64,000 nt of DNA from Mycobacterium spongiae (GCF_018278905.1 NZ_CP046600.1:3472001-3536000), one strand, 5' to 3'. Shown: positions 18,572 through 28,236, counted from the stretch's first letter. Translations and numbers: made by a program. Notes: generated by a model not told the origin, from the letters alone.

Positions 18572-19711
18572 TCACGCACCGGCGCCGGGGAAATGCCGCT
18601 GAGCCAAACCGAAGGCGATGGTCATACCCACCCCCGCGGTGACCACCCGTACCGACACGCGATCGCCGAGCTCGGCGACAAGGTAGTCGCCACGTGGGCT
18701 GGACGCGTACACGCCTTGCCAGCGTTCGTGAACGTTCAATTGATCGACACCGAGGACCTCGCAGATCGCACGATGCAGTGTGTCGCTGGTGTGCTCACTC
18801 AAGAAGACGTCCGTGGTCGGTTCGGTGTGGTGCGAGTCGCCAATGATCAGCGTGCCATCGGGGCGCTGGGTCAACATCACGTTGGCCTCGATATCGAGCA
18901 GATCGGGACGCGCAGCGGCCACCCGAGCGCGCAGCGCTTGTGCGGCGTCGGTCCCGGCAAACGCGGAATAGCGCAGCAGCGACGTGGCGGTCAATACGGC
19001 CGGGTCGATGACGACGCCGCCGGGAGCCTGCACCCGGGCCATCTGCAATGCGCAGCGCGCAACATCGTGTGTCTCAGCCAGTTCGGGGTACAGGTAGTCC
19101 AGATCGTGACCAACACAGACGATCACTCGTTGGCAGCGTGCGCCGCCACGTGACGTGTGCACGGTGTCGCCATCGAATCCCAGGTAGTTGGTGCGGAAAA
19201 GGACGTCAACCCCGGGCTGGTCGGCCAGCCAGGCGGCCAGCCGGTGCGCGGCAACGCGGGGGTCCACGCGCAGGTCACAGCCCAGTTCGGCGCCGCCGAC
19301 GATGTCGTCGGCCCCGCATCCGCCCAGTCTCTGGCGGACCTGGGCCGCAGTGAGCAGGCCCAGCCCTTCGTGGCCGCGCCCGGACAGCTCTTCGAGTACG
19401 GCCAATTCGTCGGAGCCGCGGGCAACCACCACACCACCGGTTTCTCGGACGGCAAGGCCGGCACGGCGCCCGAGGTCAAGCCATCGCTGGCGAGCAATCG
19501 TGGCAAGTTCGCGTAACTCGCCGGCCTGGCCGGTGACACAGACGTGACCGAAGTTTCGCACCGAGGCCCCGACCGCACGTTGGTCGCGTTCGAGGAGTAG
19601 CACCCGCAAGCCAGCATCCAAGGCCCACGCGGCGTGGGCGAGCCCAACTATCCCAGCGCCGACGACCGCGACATCGTAGGACTCAGTGGACGGAATTCGG
19701 ATCCAAGTCAC
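18572..19711 (-). CDS. FAD-dependent oxidoreductase of phosphonate catabolism
   Basis: 379 residues from a GTG at 19711, nine residues before Y-D-V-A-V-V-G-A-G-I-V-G-L; an upstream extension would cross the divergent promoter. It belongs to the DAO/glycine-oxidase fold, with the dinucleotide motif G-A-G-I-V-G, an E-R-D-Q ribose site and a late G-V-G-M-T-I FAD loop. The family found next to phosphonatase genes oxidises aminoethylphosphonate or its N-methyl form to phosphonoacetaldehyde. No PhnW transaminase is present, so this enzyme probably takes its place. It lies 84 bases downstream of no gene on its own strand and is divergent from the hydrolase. Confidence 0.75.
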   Translation of the reverse strand: MTWIRIPSTESYDVAVVGAGIVGLAHAAWALDAGLRVLLLERDQRAVGASVRNFGHVCVTGQAGELRELATIARQRWLDLGRRAGLAVRETGGVVVARGSDELAVLEELSGRGHEGLGLLTAAQVRQRLGGCGADDIVGGAELGCDLRVDPRVAAHRLAAWLADQPGVDVLFRTNYLGFDGDTVHTSRGGARCQRVIVCVGHDLDYLYPELAETHDVARCALQMARVQAPGGVVIDPAVLTATSLLRYSAFAGTDAAQALRARVAAARPDLLDIEANVMLTQRPDGTLIIGDSHHTEPTTDVFLSEHTSDTLHRAICEVLGVDQLNVHERWQGVYASSPRGDYLVAELGDRVSVRVVTAGVGMTIAFGLAQRHFPGAGA

Positions 19712-19772
19712 GCACCAAGATTGAGCGGTATCCCGATCGAGTTCAAGTGCAGCACGCGGTAGCCTGCACCCC

Positions 19773-20456
19773 ATGATCGCTCTCGTTGCCCTCGACATGG
19801 CCGGCACCACCATCGACGATGGTGGTGCCGTCTACCGCGCCCTGCAACACAGCGTGGAAGAGGCAGGGGCTACCGTTGCCGCCGACGACCTGCAGAGATG
19901 GATGGGTACCGACAAGGTTGAGGCGATCACCAACCTGCTGCGGCTGGGTGGGGTGGATCCAGCCGGCGATCTGGTCGCGAGCACCTTCGACGCGTTCCGC
20001 GCCCACTTGCGCCAGGCATACCATGACGAGCCACCGGTGGCCCTGCCCGGCGTGGCGGACGCAATCGCCGATCTGCGCGCCCGCGGCATCAAAGTGGCTC
20101 TGACGACGGGGTTTTCCGACGACGTTGCCGAACCGCTGCTCGATTCGCTGGGCTGGACCGCCGGTGACGGGCCCGATCACACGGTCGATGCCGTCATCAC
20201 CACGTCCGACGTCCCCGCCGGACGCCCGGCGCCCTACATGATTTTCCGGGCAATGGAGGCCTGCGGCGCGCACGACGTCCGTTCGGTACTCGTGGCCGGC
20301 GATACCGTGGTCGATGTTCAGTCGGGTCGCAACGCCGGCGCTGTCGCAGTCGGCGTGCTCACCGGCAAGGTCGACCGCGCCACGCTGGCGGCCGAGGATC
20401 ACGACTACATCCTCGATAGCGTCGCCGACATCCCCACCGTGCTCACACAACGCTGA
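19773..20456 (+). CDS. Phosphonatase-like HAD hydrolase (PhnX-like)
   Basis: 227 residues. The HAD nucleophile motif D-M-A-G-T-T (Asp8) is followed by M-G-T-D-K, where Lys48 lines up with the Schiff-base lysine of PhnX phosphonoacetaldehyde hydrolase (M-G-x-x-K). T-T-G-F-S (motif II), G-R-P-A-P-Y (motif III Arg) and G-D-T-V-V-D (motif IV) complete the active site. It should cleave the C-P bond of phosphonoacetaldehyde, giving acetaldehyde and phosphate. It is divergent from the FAD oxidoreductase with 61 bases between, so the two probably share a regulatory region. Confidence 0.82.
   Translation: MIALVALDMAGTTIDDGGAVYRALQHSVEEAGATVAADDLQRWMGTDKVEAITNLLRLGGVDPAGDLVASTFDAFRAHLRQAYHDEPPVALPGVADAIADLRARGIKVALTTGFSDDVAEPLLDSLGWTAGDGPDHTVDAVITTSDVPAGRPAPYMIFRAMEACGAHDVRSVLVAGDTVVDVQSGRNAGAVAVGVLTGKVDRATLAAEDHDYILDSVADIPTVLTQR
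19803..19829 (+). repeat. Perfect 13-bp inverted repeat inside the phnX-like 5' coding region
   Basis: GGCACCACCATCG, one A, then CGATGGTGGTGCC. It lies 31-57 bases after the ATG and codes for G-T-T-I-D-D-G-G-A. The mRNA could form a very stable hairpin close to the ribosome site, or the site may bind a regulator. It could also be a by-product of codon choice. Confidence 0.5.
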
Positions 20457-20581
20457 GTTTCTGCGGCTAATCGCGGTGTCTGCGACCGGCTGCAGCGCCG
20501 TGGGAACGGTTTCATAGACTCTGAAATCCCTTGGTGTGCTAGCGATCCAGTGACGACTGCACAAAGTCTCTGCAAGAGCCA

Positions 20582-22144
20582 TCAGCACGGGCCGCTGGGA
20601 ATCCCCCGGGCGGGCGCCGTTTCCTGAGTTGGTATCGATTGCGGGAATGGCACTCGATAGGGGATTGATGCCTTCACCACAGTTCCCGCCACCACATTGG
20701 GAACGCACTGCGGCAGCTTCGGAATCGCTCGAAGCCCTGGGTAATCCACGTGGGGTTTGGACGAGTTCGGTGGGACAGCGAAGTTGAACGCCGACGTCAT
20801 ATCGCCGACGGTCGCGTCCCGCCACGCGCTGATGTTGGGAACCGGGACGCCGAACCGCGCGCTGATCAATTTCAGTGTTGACGTGTGGTCGAAAGTGTCG
20901 TGAACCATCAGCGGGCCACGGCTGTAGGGCGAAATGACGATGCAGGGCACTCGAAATCCCAGACCGATCGGCCCACGTATGCCGTTGGATCCCGGCACTG
21001 AGTCGATGTCGGGCACCGTGATGTATTCACCCGGAGTGCCCGGCGGCGGGGTTGGCGGGACCACGTGATCAAAGAAACCACCGTTTTCGTCATAGTTGAC
21101 GATCAGCGCGGTCTTTTCCCACACTGCGGGATTGGACAGCAAGATCCGCAGCACGTCCACGATCGCAACTGCGCCAACAGAAACCGGAAATGCGGGATGT
21201 TCCGACAACAGGAAACCTGGTTGGACCCAGGAAACCTTGGGAAGCCGGTTGGCAATGACGTCGGCGGCAAAGTCCAAGGGGTAAGTCGGTGCGATTCCAC
21301 GGCGGGCCAAGTTCGATCTCGGATCCCCAGCCTGTTTGAAGAGATTGACCATCCCGTTGTAGCCGACGGCGGTATTGTTCAGTGCCCCAAGGAACTTGTT
21401 CTGGTAGACCTTCCAACTGATAGCGGCATCTTCGAGGTTCTCCGGCATGATGCGCCAGCTATACCGGTACACCGGGTGAATAAGGTCCTGTATCACCACG
21501 GGGCCACCACTGGTGCCCTCCGGGTCGATCCAGGCGCTCATCGAATAGAGCCGGTTGGGGGCCGTCCCGCCCAGCAGCGAAGAAAAGTAATGATCGCAGA
21601 CCGTGAACGTATCTGCAAGCAAGTAATGGATCGGGATGTCTTCGCGCCGATAGTATCCCATCGTCATCGGAACAAAGGGCCCCAACCGGGTGTTCGCCTG
21701 TGCTGGCAACCAGTTGTCGTTGGCTCCCCCGTTCCATGACTCGTGCATGGCGGTCCAGTCGTGGGCCGGGTCGTTGACGCATTCGCCATTGACCAACGGC
21801 CCGCGAGTGGTGTCGAGGCGGAACGGGAAATTGGTACCGGCCGGATCGACCGCCTGCGTCGCGGGGTTCCAGCCCGCTTGCTCGAAGACCAGCGGCGCGG
21901 TGGGGTCGTCGAACCCGCGGACAGCAGAAAGCGCGCCAAAATAGTGATCGAATGACCGATTCTCCTGCATCAAAATGACGATGTGCTCGATATCGGTCAA
22001 ATGACCCGCGCACGGTCCCGCCCCATAGGCATGCTCAATGATGGGACCCGCCAGGGACATAACTGCCCCGCCGGTGGCGGCCGCAGCCGCCTTGGCAAAA
22101 AATTGTCGACGCGTCATTCCGTCGACGGGATGTTCACGCCCCAC
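20582..22144 (-). CDS. plc: Phospholipase C, Tat-exported (first copy)
   Basis: About 520 residues from GTG at 22144 (AAGGAGG just upstream); an ATG further downstream, before T-R-R-Q-F-F, is also possible. The N-terminus is a twin-arginine signal (R-R-Q-F-F-A-K-A-A, then a hydrophobic Ala/Gly core). The enzyme core carries the PLC phosphoesterase motifs [20 protein letters not shown] and [16 protein letters not shown], which supply metal and catalytic residues. Homologues PlcA-D of M. tuberculosis cleave phosphatidylcholine and sphingomyelin at the cell surface. Two close paralogues lie at 26431 and 28237. Confidence 0.92.
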   Translation of the reverse strand: MGREHPVDGMTRRQFFAKAAAAATGGAVMSLAGPIIEHAYGAGPCAGHLTDIEHIVILMQENRSFDHYFGALSAVRGFDDPTAPLVFEQAGWNPATQAVDPAGTNFPFRLDTTRGPLVNGECVNDPAHDWTAMHESWNGGANDNWLPAQANTRLGPFVPMTMGYYRREDIPIHYLLADTFTVCDHYFSSLLGGTAPNRLYSMSAWIDPEGTSGGPVVIQDLIHPVYRYSWRIMPENLEDAAISWKVYQNKFLGALNNTAVGYNGMVNLFKQAGDPRSNLARRGIAPTYPLDFAADVIANRLPKVSWVQPGFLLSEHPAFPVSVGAVAIVDVLRILLSNPAVWEKTALIVNYDENGGFFDHVVPPTPPPGTPGEYITVPDIDSVPGSNGIRGPIGLGFRVPCIVISPYSRGPLMVHDTFDHTSTLKLISARFGVPVPNISAWRDATVGDMTSAFNFAVPPNSSKPHVDYPGLRAIPKLPQCVPNVVAGTVVKASIPYRVPFPQSIPTQETAPARGIPSGPC

Positions 22145-22182
22145 GCGCCTCCTTCGCGTCCTCTTCGGCAAGTGCTGATCAC

Positions 22183-22249
22183 CGTATATTGGCGCGCGCG
22201 ATTCGATACCACGTTGCGACCGGCATGTCGCTATTGGACCCGGCGTGTC
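22183..22249 (-). promoter_or_regulatory. Promoter of first plc gene with two GACAyGCCG boxes
   Basis: Reading toward the gene: GACACGCCG at 22249-22241, GACATGCCG at 22229-22221 (20 bases apart), then a TATACG -10-like hexamer at 22188-22183, 32 bases beyond the second box. The other two plc genes have the same box at 31-32 bases from their -10. Confidence 0.5.
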
Positions 22250-22263
22250 GTTCTCCGGTCACA

Positions 22264-22476
22264 TCAATCCGGCAGAGTGCGAAACACTTGACTTGTGGTC
22301 GCGTCTTTCGCGTCGGCGCCGAGCTCTTCGCGGAGAAAGTGCCTGACTTTATCGGCGACGGTATCGTCGTCGCGGCTCCGCAGATCACTGTCGATCGCCG
22401 CCAGGTGCCCAACTAGATCAAGGAACATCTCTAGTTGACGGCTCGCCACCTCAAGGGCGGTATCGAGCTTGGCCAT
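22264..22476 (-). CDS. Small hypothetical protein (70 aa)
   Basis: Seventy residues from ATG at 22476: M-A-K-L-D-T-A-L-E-V-A-S-R-Q-L-E-M-F-L-D-L-V. The sequence is amphipathic and helical with charged D/R/E stretches and looks like a genuine small soluble protein. No family is recognised. It sits upstream of plc on the same strand, but the plc promoter boxes lie between them, so co-transcription is unlikely to be the only route. Confidence 0.5.
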   Translation of the reverse strand: MAKLDTALEVASRQLEMFLDLVGHLAAIDSDLRSRDDDTVADKVRHFLREELGADAKDATTSQVFRTLPD

Positions 22477-22479
22477 GGG

Positions 22480-22842
22480 AACACGCTGTCTACGCCCGGG
22501 GACACACGCTTGCGGCTGACCTGGATTATGTTGCCGCACAGGCGACTACGCGCCTCGTTGGCCGCTAGCACCGGAGTCGAGCATGCCAGCGACATAGCCA
22601 TGTACCTGCTGGCCGGGGCGAACATTGTGCAATCCGCCTCTGCGTTGCCGCGGCCCCCAAGTTCGCGAGGGTCCTGCTAACAGGATTGACCGATTGGCTG
22701 AACCGCAAGGGATTTTGAAACCTCAGCTAGGTGCGCGGGCTGCTGGCGGTCCCGGATGACAAAGACCCCGCGGCTCAAGAACGTGCCGACTATGTCTGGG
22801 CGTCGCGCAAAGCTAACAGCGGGATTTACGACAAACTTTGAC
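22480..22842 (+). pseudogene. Decayed C-terminus of a dihydroorotate dehydrogenase-like gene
   Basis: Conceptual translation switches frame but is recognisable: L-R-L-T-W-I-M and L-R-A-S-L-A-A-S-T-G-V-E-H-A-S-D-I-A-M-Y-L-L-A-G-A-N-I-V in one frame (about 22500-22660), then from about 22658 L-L-T-G-L-T-D-W-L-N-R-K-G-F, TGA, later TAG, V-R-G-L-L-A-V-P-D-D and A-D-Y-V-W-A-S-R-K-A-N-S-G-I-Y-D to a TGA at 22842. These are the C-terminal motifs of the mycobacterial DHOD-like proteins. Only this 3' part remains, with one frameshift and two in-frame stops, so the gene is dead. Confidence 0.75.
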
Positions 22843-22876
22843 GCAATAGCTGCACGGGGGACCTGCGGGCCAGTGC

Positions 22877-23638
22877 TCAGGCTGTAAGCGCGAACTGCCG
22901 TTTGAGCATTTGGTATCCCCAGGCGAATACTAGCCAGGGCGCGATGAGCCAGGGCGCGTTGAGCAGGATGAACTTCACCCCGAGGTCGAAGAAACTCGAG
23001 GTGTTCACCGACGGTAGGCCAGCGATGATTTCGCTGCCGTAGTAGTGCCAGGTCAACACCGTGTGAGTGACGGCGGTGGACATCACCAGCAAGGTGCCGC
23101 GGAAGTCGGTGAACCGCGATCGTTTGAGCAGGATCAGACCGGTGACGCCGACACAGGCGTTGACGACCGAGAGCACCTCGATCATCAGGAAGTGCGGATC
23201 CGGATTGAGGTAGCGCAGGTCTCCACCGTCGATGTAGGCCCACCACGGGTAGGCCCAGGCGCTGTCGCGGGCGCCGGCGATGGGCCTGTGCAGGATCAGC
23301 CACCACAGCTCCCATGTCAAATGAGTTGTGTAGGAACAGATCACGAACGGCAGGACAACACCTTGCAGGCGTTCGAACCTGCTCCACCGCCGCAGCGACG
23401 GGATCGGCATGAACGCCGCAAAGATACCCGCGAAGTAGGCGAGGGTAGCTTGAACGGCGAGCAGATTGGCCATGAGCCCGCGGTCCAGGTGGCTACCGAA
23501 CACCAGGTATGTGTAGAGCGGAAAGCCCAGCACCAACGAGCCGAATGCCGCGATCCACATGACCCGCAAACCCCGCGACGGCGGCAGCGCACTGACGACG
23601 GGTTGCGAGGTAGCCGGCGTGACGGCGGTGGCGGTCAT
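22877..23638 (-). CDS. Integral membrane protein, emopamil-binding/AveC-like
   Basis: 253 residues from ATG at 23638 with AAGGAG upstream. About seven hydrophobic segments. Conserved polar features in the membrane include T-H-L-T-W-E-L-W-W, W-A-Y-I-D-G-G-D and F-L-M-I-E-V-L, reminiscent of EBP/EXPERA sterol-isomerase-like and AveC-like proteins. A second protein of the same general plan lies at 50017. The role is probably lipid or terpenoid modification in the membrane, but this is inference. Confidence 0.55.
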   Translation of the reverse strand: MTATAVTPATSQPVVSALPPSRGLRVMWIAAFGSLVLGFPLYTYLVFGSHLDRGLMANLLAVQATLAYFAGIFAAFMPIPSLRRWSRFERLQGVVLPFVICSYTTHLTWELWWLILHRPIAGARDSAWAYPWWAYIDGGDLRYLNPDPHFLMIEVLSVVNACVGVTGLILLKRSRFTDFRGTLLVMSTAVTHTVLTWHYYGSEIIAGLPSVNTSSFFDLGVKFILLNAPWLIAPWLVFAWGYQMLKRQFALTA

Positions 23639-23755
23639 CGGCGCTCCTTGTTGATGTCGCCGATCAAGGATCGCATATGCGGTGCTTCCCGAGGGTAAAC
23701 GCCGACTGTGGGTGACATGGTCACCGGCGGCCATCGCGCCACGACCGTCGCCTTT

Positions 23756-24157
23756 TCAGCCGGCGGGCGTCACGTCGCGAACCACGTCGAGATTGAGGAA
23801 CTCCGGCGCCTTGATCACCCGGCGGAGCATGAACCGGATGAGCGGCGGCATGCCGGTGGCGTTTTCGTCCCGGACGATCGTCGGCGCCTCGAGCTGATAG
23901 CGGCGCCGCCTCGTCTGCAGCTCGCAGCCGTCCGCGGCAAGCACGTTCTTCACCCAGTCCGAGCCGGACCCGTACGTCAGCGCGATCACGAACCCGTCGT
24001 GGCGACGAAAGGCCCACAGCGGGGTACGGAAGGTGCGGCCCGACTTGCGCCCGCGATGGATGACGACCGCCCATCCCGGCGCCCACGGGGCGATGAACTT
24101 GGTGAGGCGATTGAGGCCGAGCCTGTTGGCCTGGGCGACCCAGCGCGGTGCGGGCAT
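23756..24157 (-). CDS. Deazaflavin (F420)-dependent nitroreductase family protein
   Basis: 133 residues, the normal length for the family. V-V-I-H-R-G-R-K-S-G-R-T-F-R-T-P is the F420-binding signature; A-L-T-Y-G and D-W-V-K-N-V-L-A-A-D-G-C follow. It probably reduces quinones or xenobiotics with F420H2. It is divergent from a TetR gene with 85 bases between, suggesting regulation by that protein. Confidence 0.85.
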   Translation of the reverse strand: MPAPRWVAQANRLGLNRLTKFIAPWAPGWAVVIHRGRKSGRTFRTPLWAFRRHDGFVIALTYGSGSDWVKNVLAADGCELQTRRRRYQLEAPTIVRDENATGMPPLIRFMLRRVIKAPEFLNLDVVRDVTPAG

Positions 24158-24242
24158 CTCCGAAACTCCTCATTCGTGGAATTTATGTCATCAGGCTAAC
24201 GTTGGCCACCAAAGAAGTCAACGACTGTAGAATTTAGCGATC
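24158..24242. promoter_or_regulatory. Shared divergent promoter region with GAATTTA repeats
   Basis: AT-richer gap between the F420 enzyme and TetR genes. GAATTTA occurs at 24180-24186 and 24231-24237, and CGTTG/CAACG arms lie between. It is a plausible TetR operator region, but no single strong palindrome was found. Confidence 0.35.
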
Positions 24243-24824
24243 ATGCGCCCGATCGGACGACGTCCGGGCAACCCGGACACTCGCAACGACATCATCAAGA
24301 GCGCTCGGCGGCTATTCGCCGACTCCGGGTACGAGCAGACATCGGTGCGCGATATCGCCGCGGCAGCCGGCGTTGACCCGGCGCTGATCCGACATTATTT
24401 CGGCAGCAAGGCCGAACTGTTCCGATCCGCCGTGGGTTGGCCCTTCGAGCCAGACGCGATCAGCGAGCGCATCATCGAGGGTGATAGCCGCCAGATCGGT
24501 ACCCGGCTGACGCGGGTTTTCCTCGAAGCGTGGGAGCGGCCAGACTCGCGCGCACCGCTGCTGGCGATCCTGCGCGGCGCGGCCACCCATGAGGAGTCCA
24601 CCGCCCTGGTGCGTCAGTTCTTTCAGGGCCAGATGTACCCGCAGCTCGCCACGCAATTGGCCGGACCCGATAGCGAACTGAGGGTCGACCTGGCCATGGC
24701 CCAACTACTGGGCATCGCCTATTTACGGCACGTCCTACGGGTGGAGCCGCTGGCGTCCACCCCAGCCGACGAACTCATTGCGCGTGTCACACCGGCCATC
24801 GTCGCCCACCTCACGCCCGCCTGA
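24243..24824 (+). CDS. TetR family transcriptional regulator
   Basis: 193 residues. The N-terminal helix-turn-helix is typical: I-I-K-S-A-R-R-L-F-A-D-S-G-Y, then T-S-V-R-D-I-A-A-A-A-G-V-D and I-R-H-Y-F-G-S-K-A-E-L-F. The C-terminus matches the TetR_C-type ligand domain of actinobacteria (G-T-R-L-T-R-V-F-L-E-A-W). It probably represses itself and the divergent F420 enzyme gene. Confidence 0.88.
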   Translation: MRPIGRRPGNPDTRNDIIKSARRLFADSGYEQTSVRDIAAAAGVDPALIRHYFGSKAELFRSAVGWPFEPDAISERIIEGDSRQIGTRLTRVFLEAWERPDSRAPLLAILRGAATHEESTALVRQFFQGQMYPQLATQLAGPDSELRVDLAMAQLLGIAYLRHVLRVEPLASTPADELIARVTPAIVAHLTPA

Positions 24825-24950
24825 TGCGGCCTGTAAGTACAGTCAGGCTGGTGATTTGCCCCGGCACACCGGCCCCATAGGCCCTACCGATGCGCAGAAC
24901 AACCCCGATAAAGTGAAACGCTGTCCGCCACGACAAGCGTGAGGCCTTTG

Positions 24951-26330
24951 ATGAGCGACATGACAGCAGTGTTTTCAGACATCGTCGGGGACAACAACCT
25001 GCTGTCCGGCGACGCGATCCCCGAAGACTATGCCCACGATGAGGAGCTAACCGCGCCGCCGCAGAAGCCCGCCTACCTCGCCAAGCCAGCGCGCGCCGAA
25101 GAAGTCGCGCAGCTGCTGGTGGCCGCGTCCGACCACGGAGTGCCAGTGACAGCGCGCGGATCCGGGTGCGGGTTGTCGGGCGCGGCGCGGCCACAGCCGA
25201 ACGGACTGCTGGTCTCGTTCGATCGGATGAACGCCGTCCTGGAGGTCGACACAGCCAACCAAGTCGCCGTCGTTCAGCCTGGCGTGACGCTGACCGAGCT
25301 GGACGCCGCGACAGTTGATTACGGGTTGGGCTACATGGTTCACCCCGGTGAGGCGTCCTCCAGCGTCGGGGGGAACGTCGGAACCAACGCCGGCGGAATG
25401 CGCGCGGTCAAGTACGGAATAGCCCGCCACAATGTCCTCGGGTTGCAGGCCGTGCTGCCCACCGGCGAGATCATCCGAACTGGGGGCAAGATCGCGAAGG
25501 TGTCTACTGGCTACGACCTGACCCAGCTGATCGTCGGCTCGGAAGGCACATTGGCTTTGGCCACCGAGGTCGTCGTCAAATTGCATCCGCGACTCGAGCA
25601 CAACGCCAGCGTGCTGGCCCCGTTCGTCGACTTCGACCAAGTCATGGCGGCGGTGCCCAAGATCCTCGCCAGCGGGCTTACGCCATACATCTTGGAGTAC
25701 ATCGACAACATGACGATGGCCGCGCTCATCTCCACGCAGGACCTGGAGCTGGGTATTCCGGACAAAATCCGCGACAGCTGTGCGGCGTATCTCCTCGTGG
25801 CGCTGGAGAGCCGAACTACAGACCGATTGTTCGAAGACGTCGAGACTGCCGGCGAGATGCTCTCCGAATTGGGCGCGGTCGACGCCTACGTGCTCGAAGG
25901 AAGCGCGGCACGCAAGCTGATCGAGGGGCGCGAAAGGGCCTTCTGGGCGGCGAAGGCACTCGGTGCCGACGACATCATCGACACCGTCGTCCCGCGCGCA
26001 TCAATGCCGAAATTCCTGTCCACCGCGCGTGGCCTGGCAGCGGCCGCAGGCGGTGGCGCGGTCGGCTGCGGGCACGCCGGTGACGGCAACGTGCACATGG
26101 CCATCGTGTGCAAGGACCCGGACAAGAAGAAGCAGCTTATGTCCGACATCTTCGCTCTTGCAATGGAATTAGGGGGAGCGATCTCCGGTGAGCACGGTGT
26201 TGGCCGCGCCAAGACCCCATACTTCCTCGAGCTGGAAGATCCCGCCAAGATCGCCCTCATGCGCCGGATCAAGCAGAGCTTCGACCCGGCGAACATCCTC
26301 AACCCTGGCGTCGTCTTCGGCGACGCGTGA
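24951..26330 (+). CDS. FAD-linked oxidase, D-lactate/glycolate dehydrogenase type
   Basis: 459 residues from ATG 24951, the same length as M. tuberculosis Rv2280 (recalled). An FAD_binding_4 (VAO-type) domain spans about 35-215 with V-T-A-R-G-S-G-C-G-L-S-G and S-S-V-G-G-N-V-G-T-N-A-G-G. The C-terminal FAD-oxidase domain holds G-C-G-H-A-G-D-G-N-V-H and S-G-E-H-G-V-G. It oxidises a 2-hydroxy acid, likely D-lactate or glycolate, and passes electrons to the respiratory chain. It begins the stretch colinear with Rv2280-Rv2299c. Confidence 0.88.
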   Translation: MSDMTAVFSDIVGDNNLLSGDAIPEDYAHDEELTAPPQKPAYLAKPARAEEVAQLLVAASDHGVPVTARGSGCGLSGAARPQPNGLLVSFDRMNAVLEVDTANQVAVVQPGVTLTELDAATVDYGLGYMVHPGEASSSVGGNVGTNAGGMRAVKYGIARHNVLGLQAVLPTGEIIRTGGKIAKVSTGYDLTQLIVGSEGTLALATEVVVKLHPRLEHNASVLAPFVDFDQVMAAVPKILASGLTPYILEYIDNMTMAALISTQDLELGIPDKIRDSCAAYLLVALESRTTDRLFEDVETAGEMLSELGAVDAYVLEGSAARKLIEGRERAFWAAKALGADDIIDTVVPRASMPKFLSTARGLAAAAGGGAVGCGHAGDGNVHMAIVCKDPDKKKQLMSDIFALAMELGGAISGEHGVGRAKTPYFLELEDPAKIALMRRIKQSFDPANILNPGVVFGDA

Positions 26331-26430
26331 GCGCGACCGCGCCGGGGCGTCATCCGTATCGACCGAATTTGCCGATGCCGCTGGGAGTCCCAGGAGTCGG
26401 CCCAAAGGTGCGGGACCGCTAACTCCCGAA

Positions 26431-27993
26431 TTAGCAAGGTCCGCTGGAAATCCCGCGAGTGGGCGCTGTCTCTTGGGTCGGCATCGACTGCGGAAACGGG
26501 ACTCGATACGGAATCGCGGTCTTCGTAATCGTGCCGAGGACGGCGTTGGGAACGCATTGGGGTGCCTTCTGAACCGCCCGCACCACGGGGTAGTCCAGAT
26601 GCGGGCGCGACGAATTCGGCGGCACAGCAAAATTGAATGCCGACGTCATATCCCCGACCACACCGTCGCGCCACGCGCTCAGATTGGGAACCGGAACCCC
26701 AAACCGCGCGCCGATCAGCTTCAGCTGCGATGTGTGATCGAACGTGTCATGGACCATCAACGGCCCACGGCTGTACGGCGAAATGACAAGGCACGGAACC
26801 CGAAAGCCCAAACCAATGGGCCCCCGAATGCCGCCCGAACCGGTTACCGCGTCGATGTCGGGCACGGTGACAAACTCACCGGGCGTCCCCAGCGGCGCCG
26901 TCGGGGGCACCACATGGTCGAAGAAACCCCCGTTTTCGTCATAGCTGACGATCAGCGCGGTCTTTTCCCACACCGCCGGATTCGACAGCAGGATCCGCAG
27001 CACGCTCACGATCGCAATCGCGCCCGTCGACACCGGGAATGCGGGGTGCTCGGACAGCAGGAACCCCGGAAGCACCCAGGACACCTTGGGCAGCCTGTTT
27101 TTCCGGACATCCGACGCAAAATCCCTCGGGTAGCTTGGGGCGACACCAAAGCGCGCAAGGTTCGACCGCGGATCTCCGGCCTGCCTGAAATCATTCAACA
27201 TCCCGTCGTAGCCGACGACCGTGTTATTGAGGGCGCCCAAGAACTTGTTCTGGTAAATCTTCCAGCTCACGCCTGCATCCTCGAGATTCTCCGGCATGGT
27301 ACGCCAGCTGAATCGTTGCTGCGGTTGAAGAATGGGATTTGCCACCAATGGTCCCCCATCGGCGCCGTCAGGGTCGATAGTGGCACTGATCCAGTACAGT
27401 CGGTTGGGTCCGGTCCCCCCCATGAGGGAACAAAAGTAGCCATCGCACACGGTGAACGTGTCTGCCAGCAGGTAATGGATCGGGAGGTCTTGACGGGTGT
27501 AGTAGCCCATGGCTGCCGGGGTATTGCCCTGAAGCGGACTGACTGCGGCCTGCGCCGGCAACCAGTTGTCGTTGGCGCCGTTGTTCCACGCATCGTGCAT
27601 CACGATCCAGTCGTGCCCCGGATCGTTGGTACATTCGCCGGCGACCGCGGGCCCTCGGGTGGTGTCGAATCGGTACGGCACTGTGGTCGCGGCGGGGTCG
27701 TTTGCTTGCGTCATTGGGTTCCAGCCCGTTTGGGCGAACAACGGCGACCCGCTATCAAATCCATTGACGCCCGACAGCGCACCGAAGTAATGGTCGAACG
27801 ACCGGTTCTCCTGCATGAGCAAGACGATGTGTTCGATGTCGCTCAACTGCCCCCCACAAGGCCCCGCGCCGTAGGCTTTCTCAATCACCGGGCCAGCCAG
27901 GGACATCAGAGCGCCCGTGCTGCCGGCGCCCGCGGCCTTGGCCATAAATTCGCGACGCGACAGTGCATCGACTGAATTCTTGGCCACCGCCAT
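26431..27993 (-). CDS. plc: Phospholipase C, Tat-exported (second copy)
   Basis: About 520 residues. Tat signal [10 protein letters not shown] then an Ala/Gly core and A-Y-G-A-G-P-C at the mature start. Catalytic motifs [21 protein letters not shown] and S-P-Y-S-R-G-P-L are intact. GGAGG lies directly before ATG 27993 and seven bases before an in-frame GTG at 27987, so the GTG may be the real start. It is homologous to M. tuberculosis PlcA/B/C. It is followed on the same strand by no other gene, and the third plc lies 243 bases upstream. Confidence 0.92.
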   Translation of the reverse strand: MAVAKNSVDALSRREFMAKAAGAGSTGALMSLAGPVIEKAYGAGPCGGQLSDIEHIVLLMQENRSFDHYFGALSGVNGFDSGSPLFAQTGWNPMTQANDPAATTVPYRFDTTRGPAVAGECTNDPGHDWIVMHDAWNNGANDNWLPAQAAVSPLQGNTPAAMGYYTRQDLPIHYLLADTFTVCDGYFCSLMGGTGPNRLYWISATIDPDGADGGPLVANPILQPQQRFSWRTMPENLEDAGVSWKIYQNKFLGALNNTVVGYDGMLNDFRQAGDPRSNLARFGVAPSYPRDFASDVRKNRLPKVSWVLPGFLLSEHPAFPVSTGAIAIVSVLRILLSNPAVWEKTALIVSYDENGGFFDHVVPPTAPLGTPGEFVTVPDIDAVTGSGGIRGPIGLGFRVPCLVISPYSRGPLMVHDTFDHTSQLKLIGARFGVPVPNLSAWRDGVVGDMTSAFNFAVPPNSSRPHLDYPVVRAVQKAPQCVPNAVLGTITKTAIPYRVPFPQSMPTQETAPTRGISSGPC

Positions 27994-28021
27994 ACCTCCC
28001 ACGCACACGTTTGAGGGCTAC

Positions 28022-28067
28022 GGTATATACACCACGCCCTCAGACCGGACACATCGCGCGGCGTGTC
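28022..28067 (-). promoter_or_regulatory. Promoter of second plc gene
   Basis: Reading toward the gene: GACACGCCG box at 28067-28059, 31 bases, then TATACC at 28027-28022, then 28 bases to the ATG. The layout is almost identical to the third plc gene. Confidence 0.5.
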
Positions 28068-28236
28068 TTGTCGAGGGCGGAAATTCAGTGCGCCCAAGCG
28101 TCAACGCACCGTTGTGGACATGGCCGATTTCTCTTCCTCGCCGAGACAACTTGGCGATGTTCATGCTCGCCGGAAACCATTGGCGCGCCCGCGCTTTCAC
28201 GCGGCAACGGGATCTTTGGGGAGCGCGACCGGTGAA

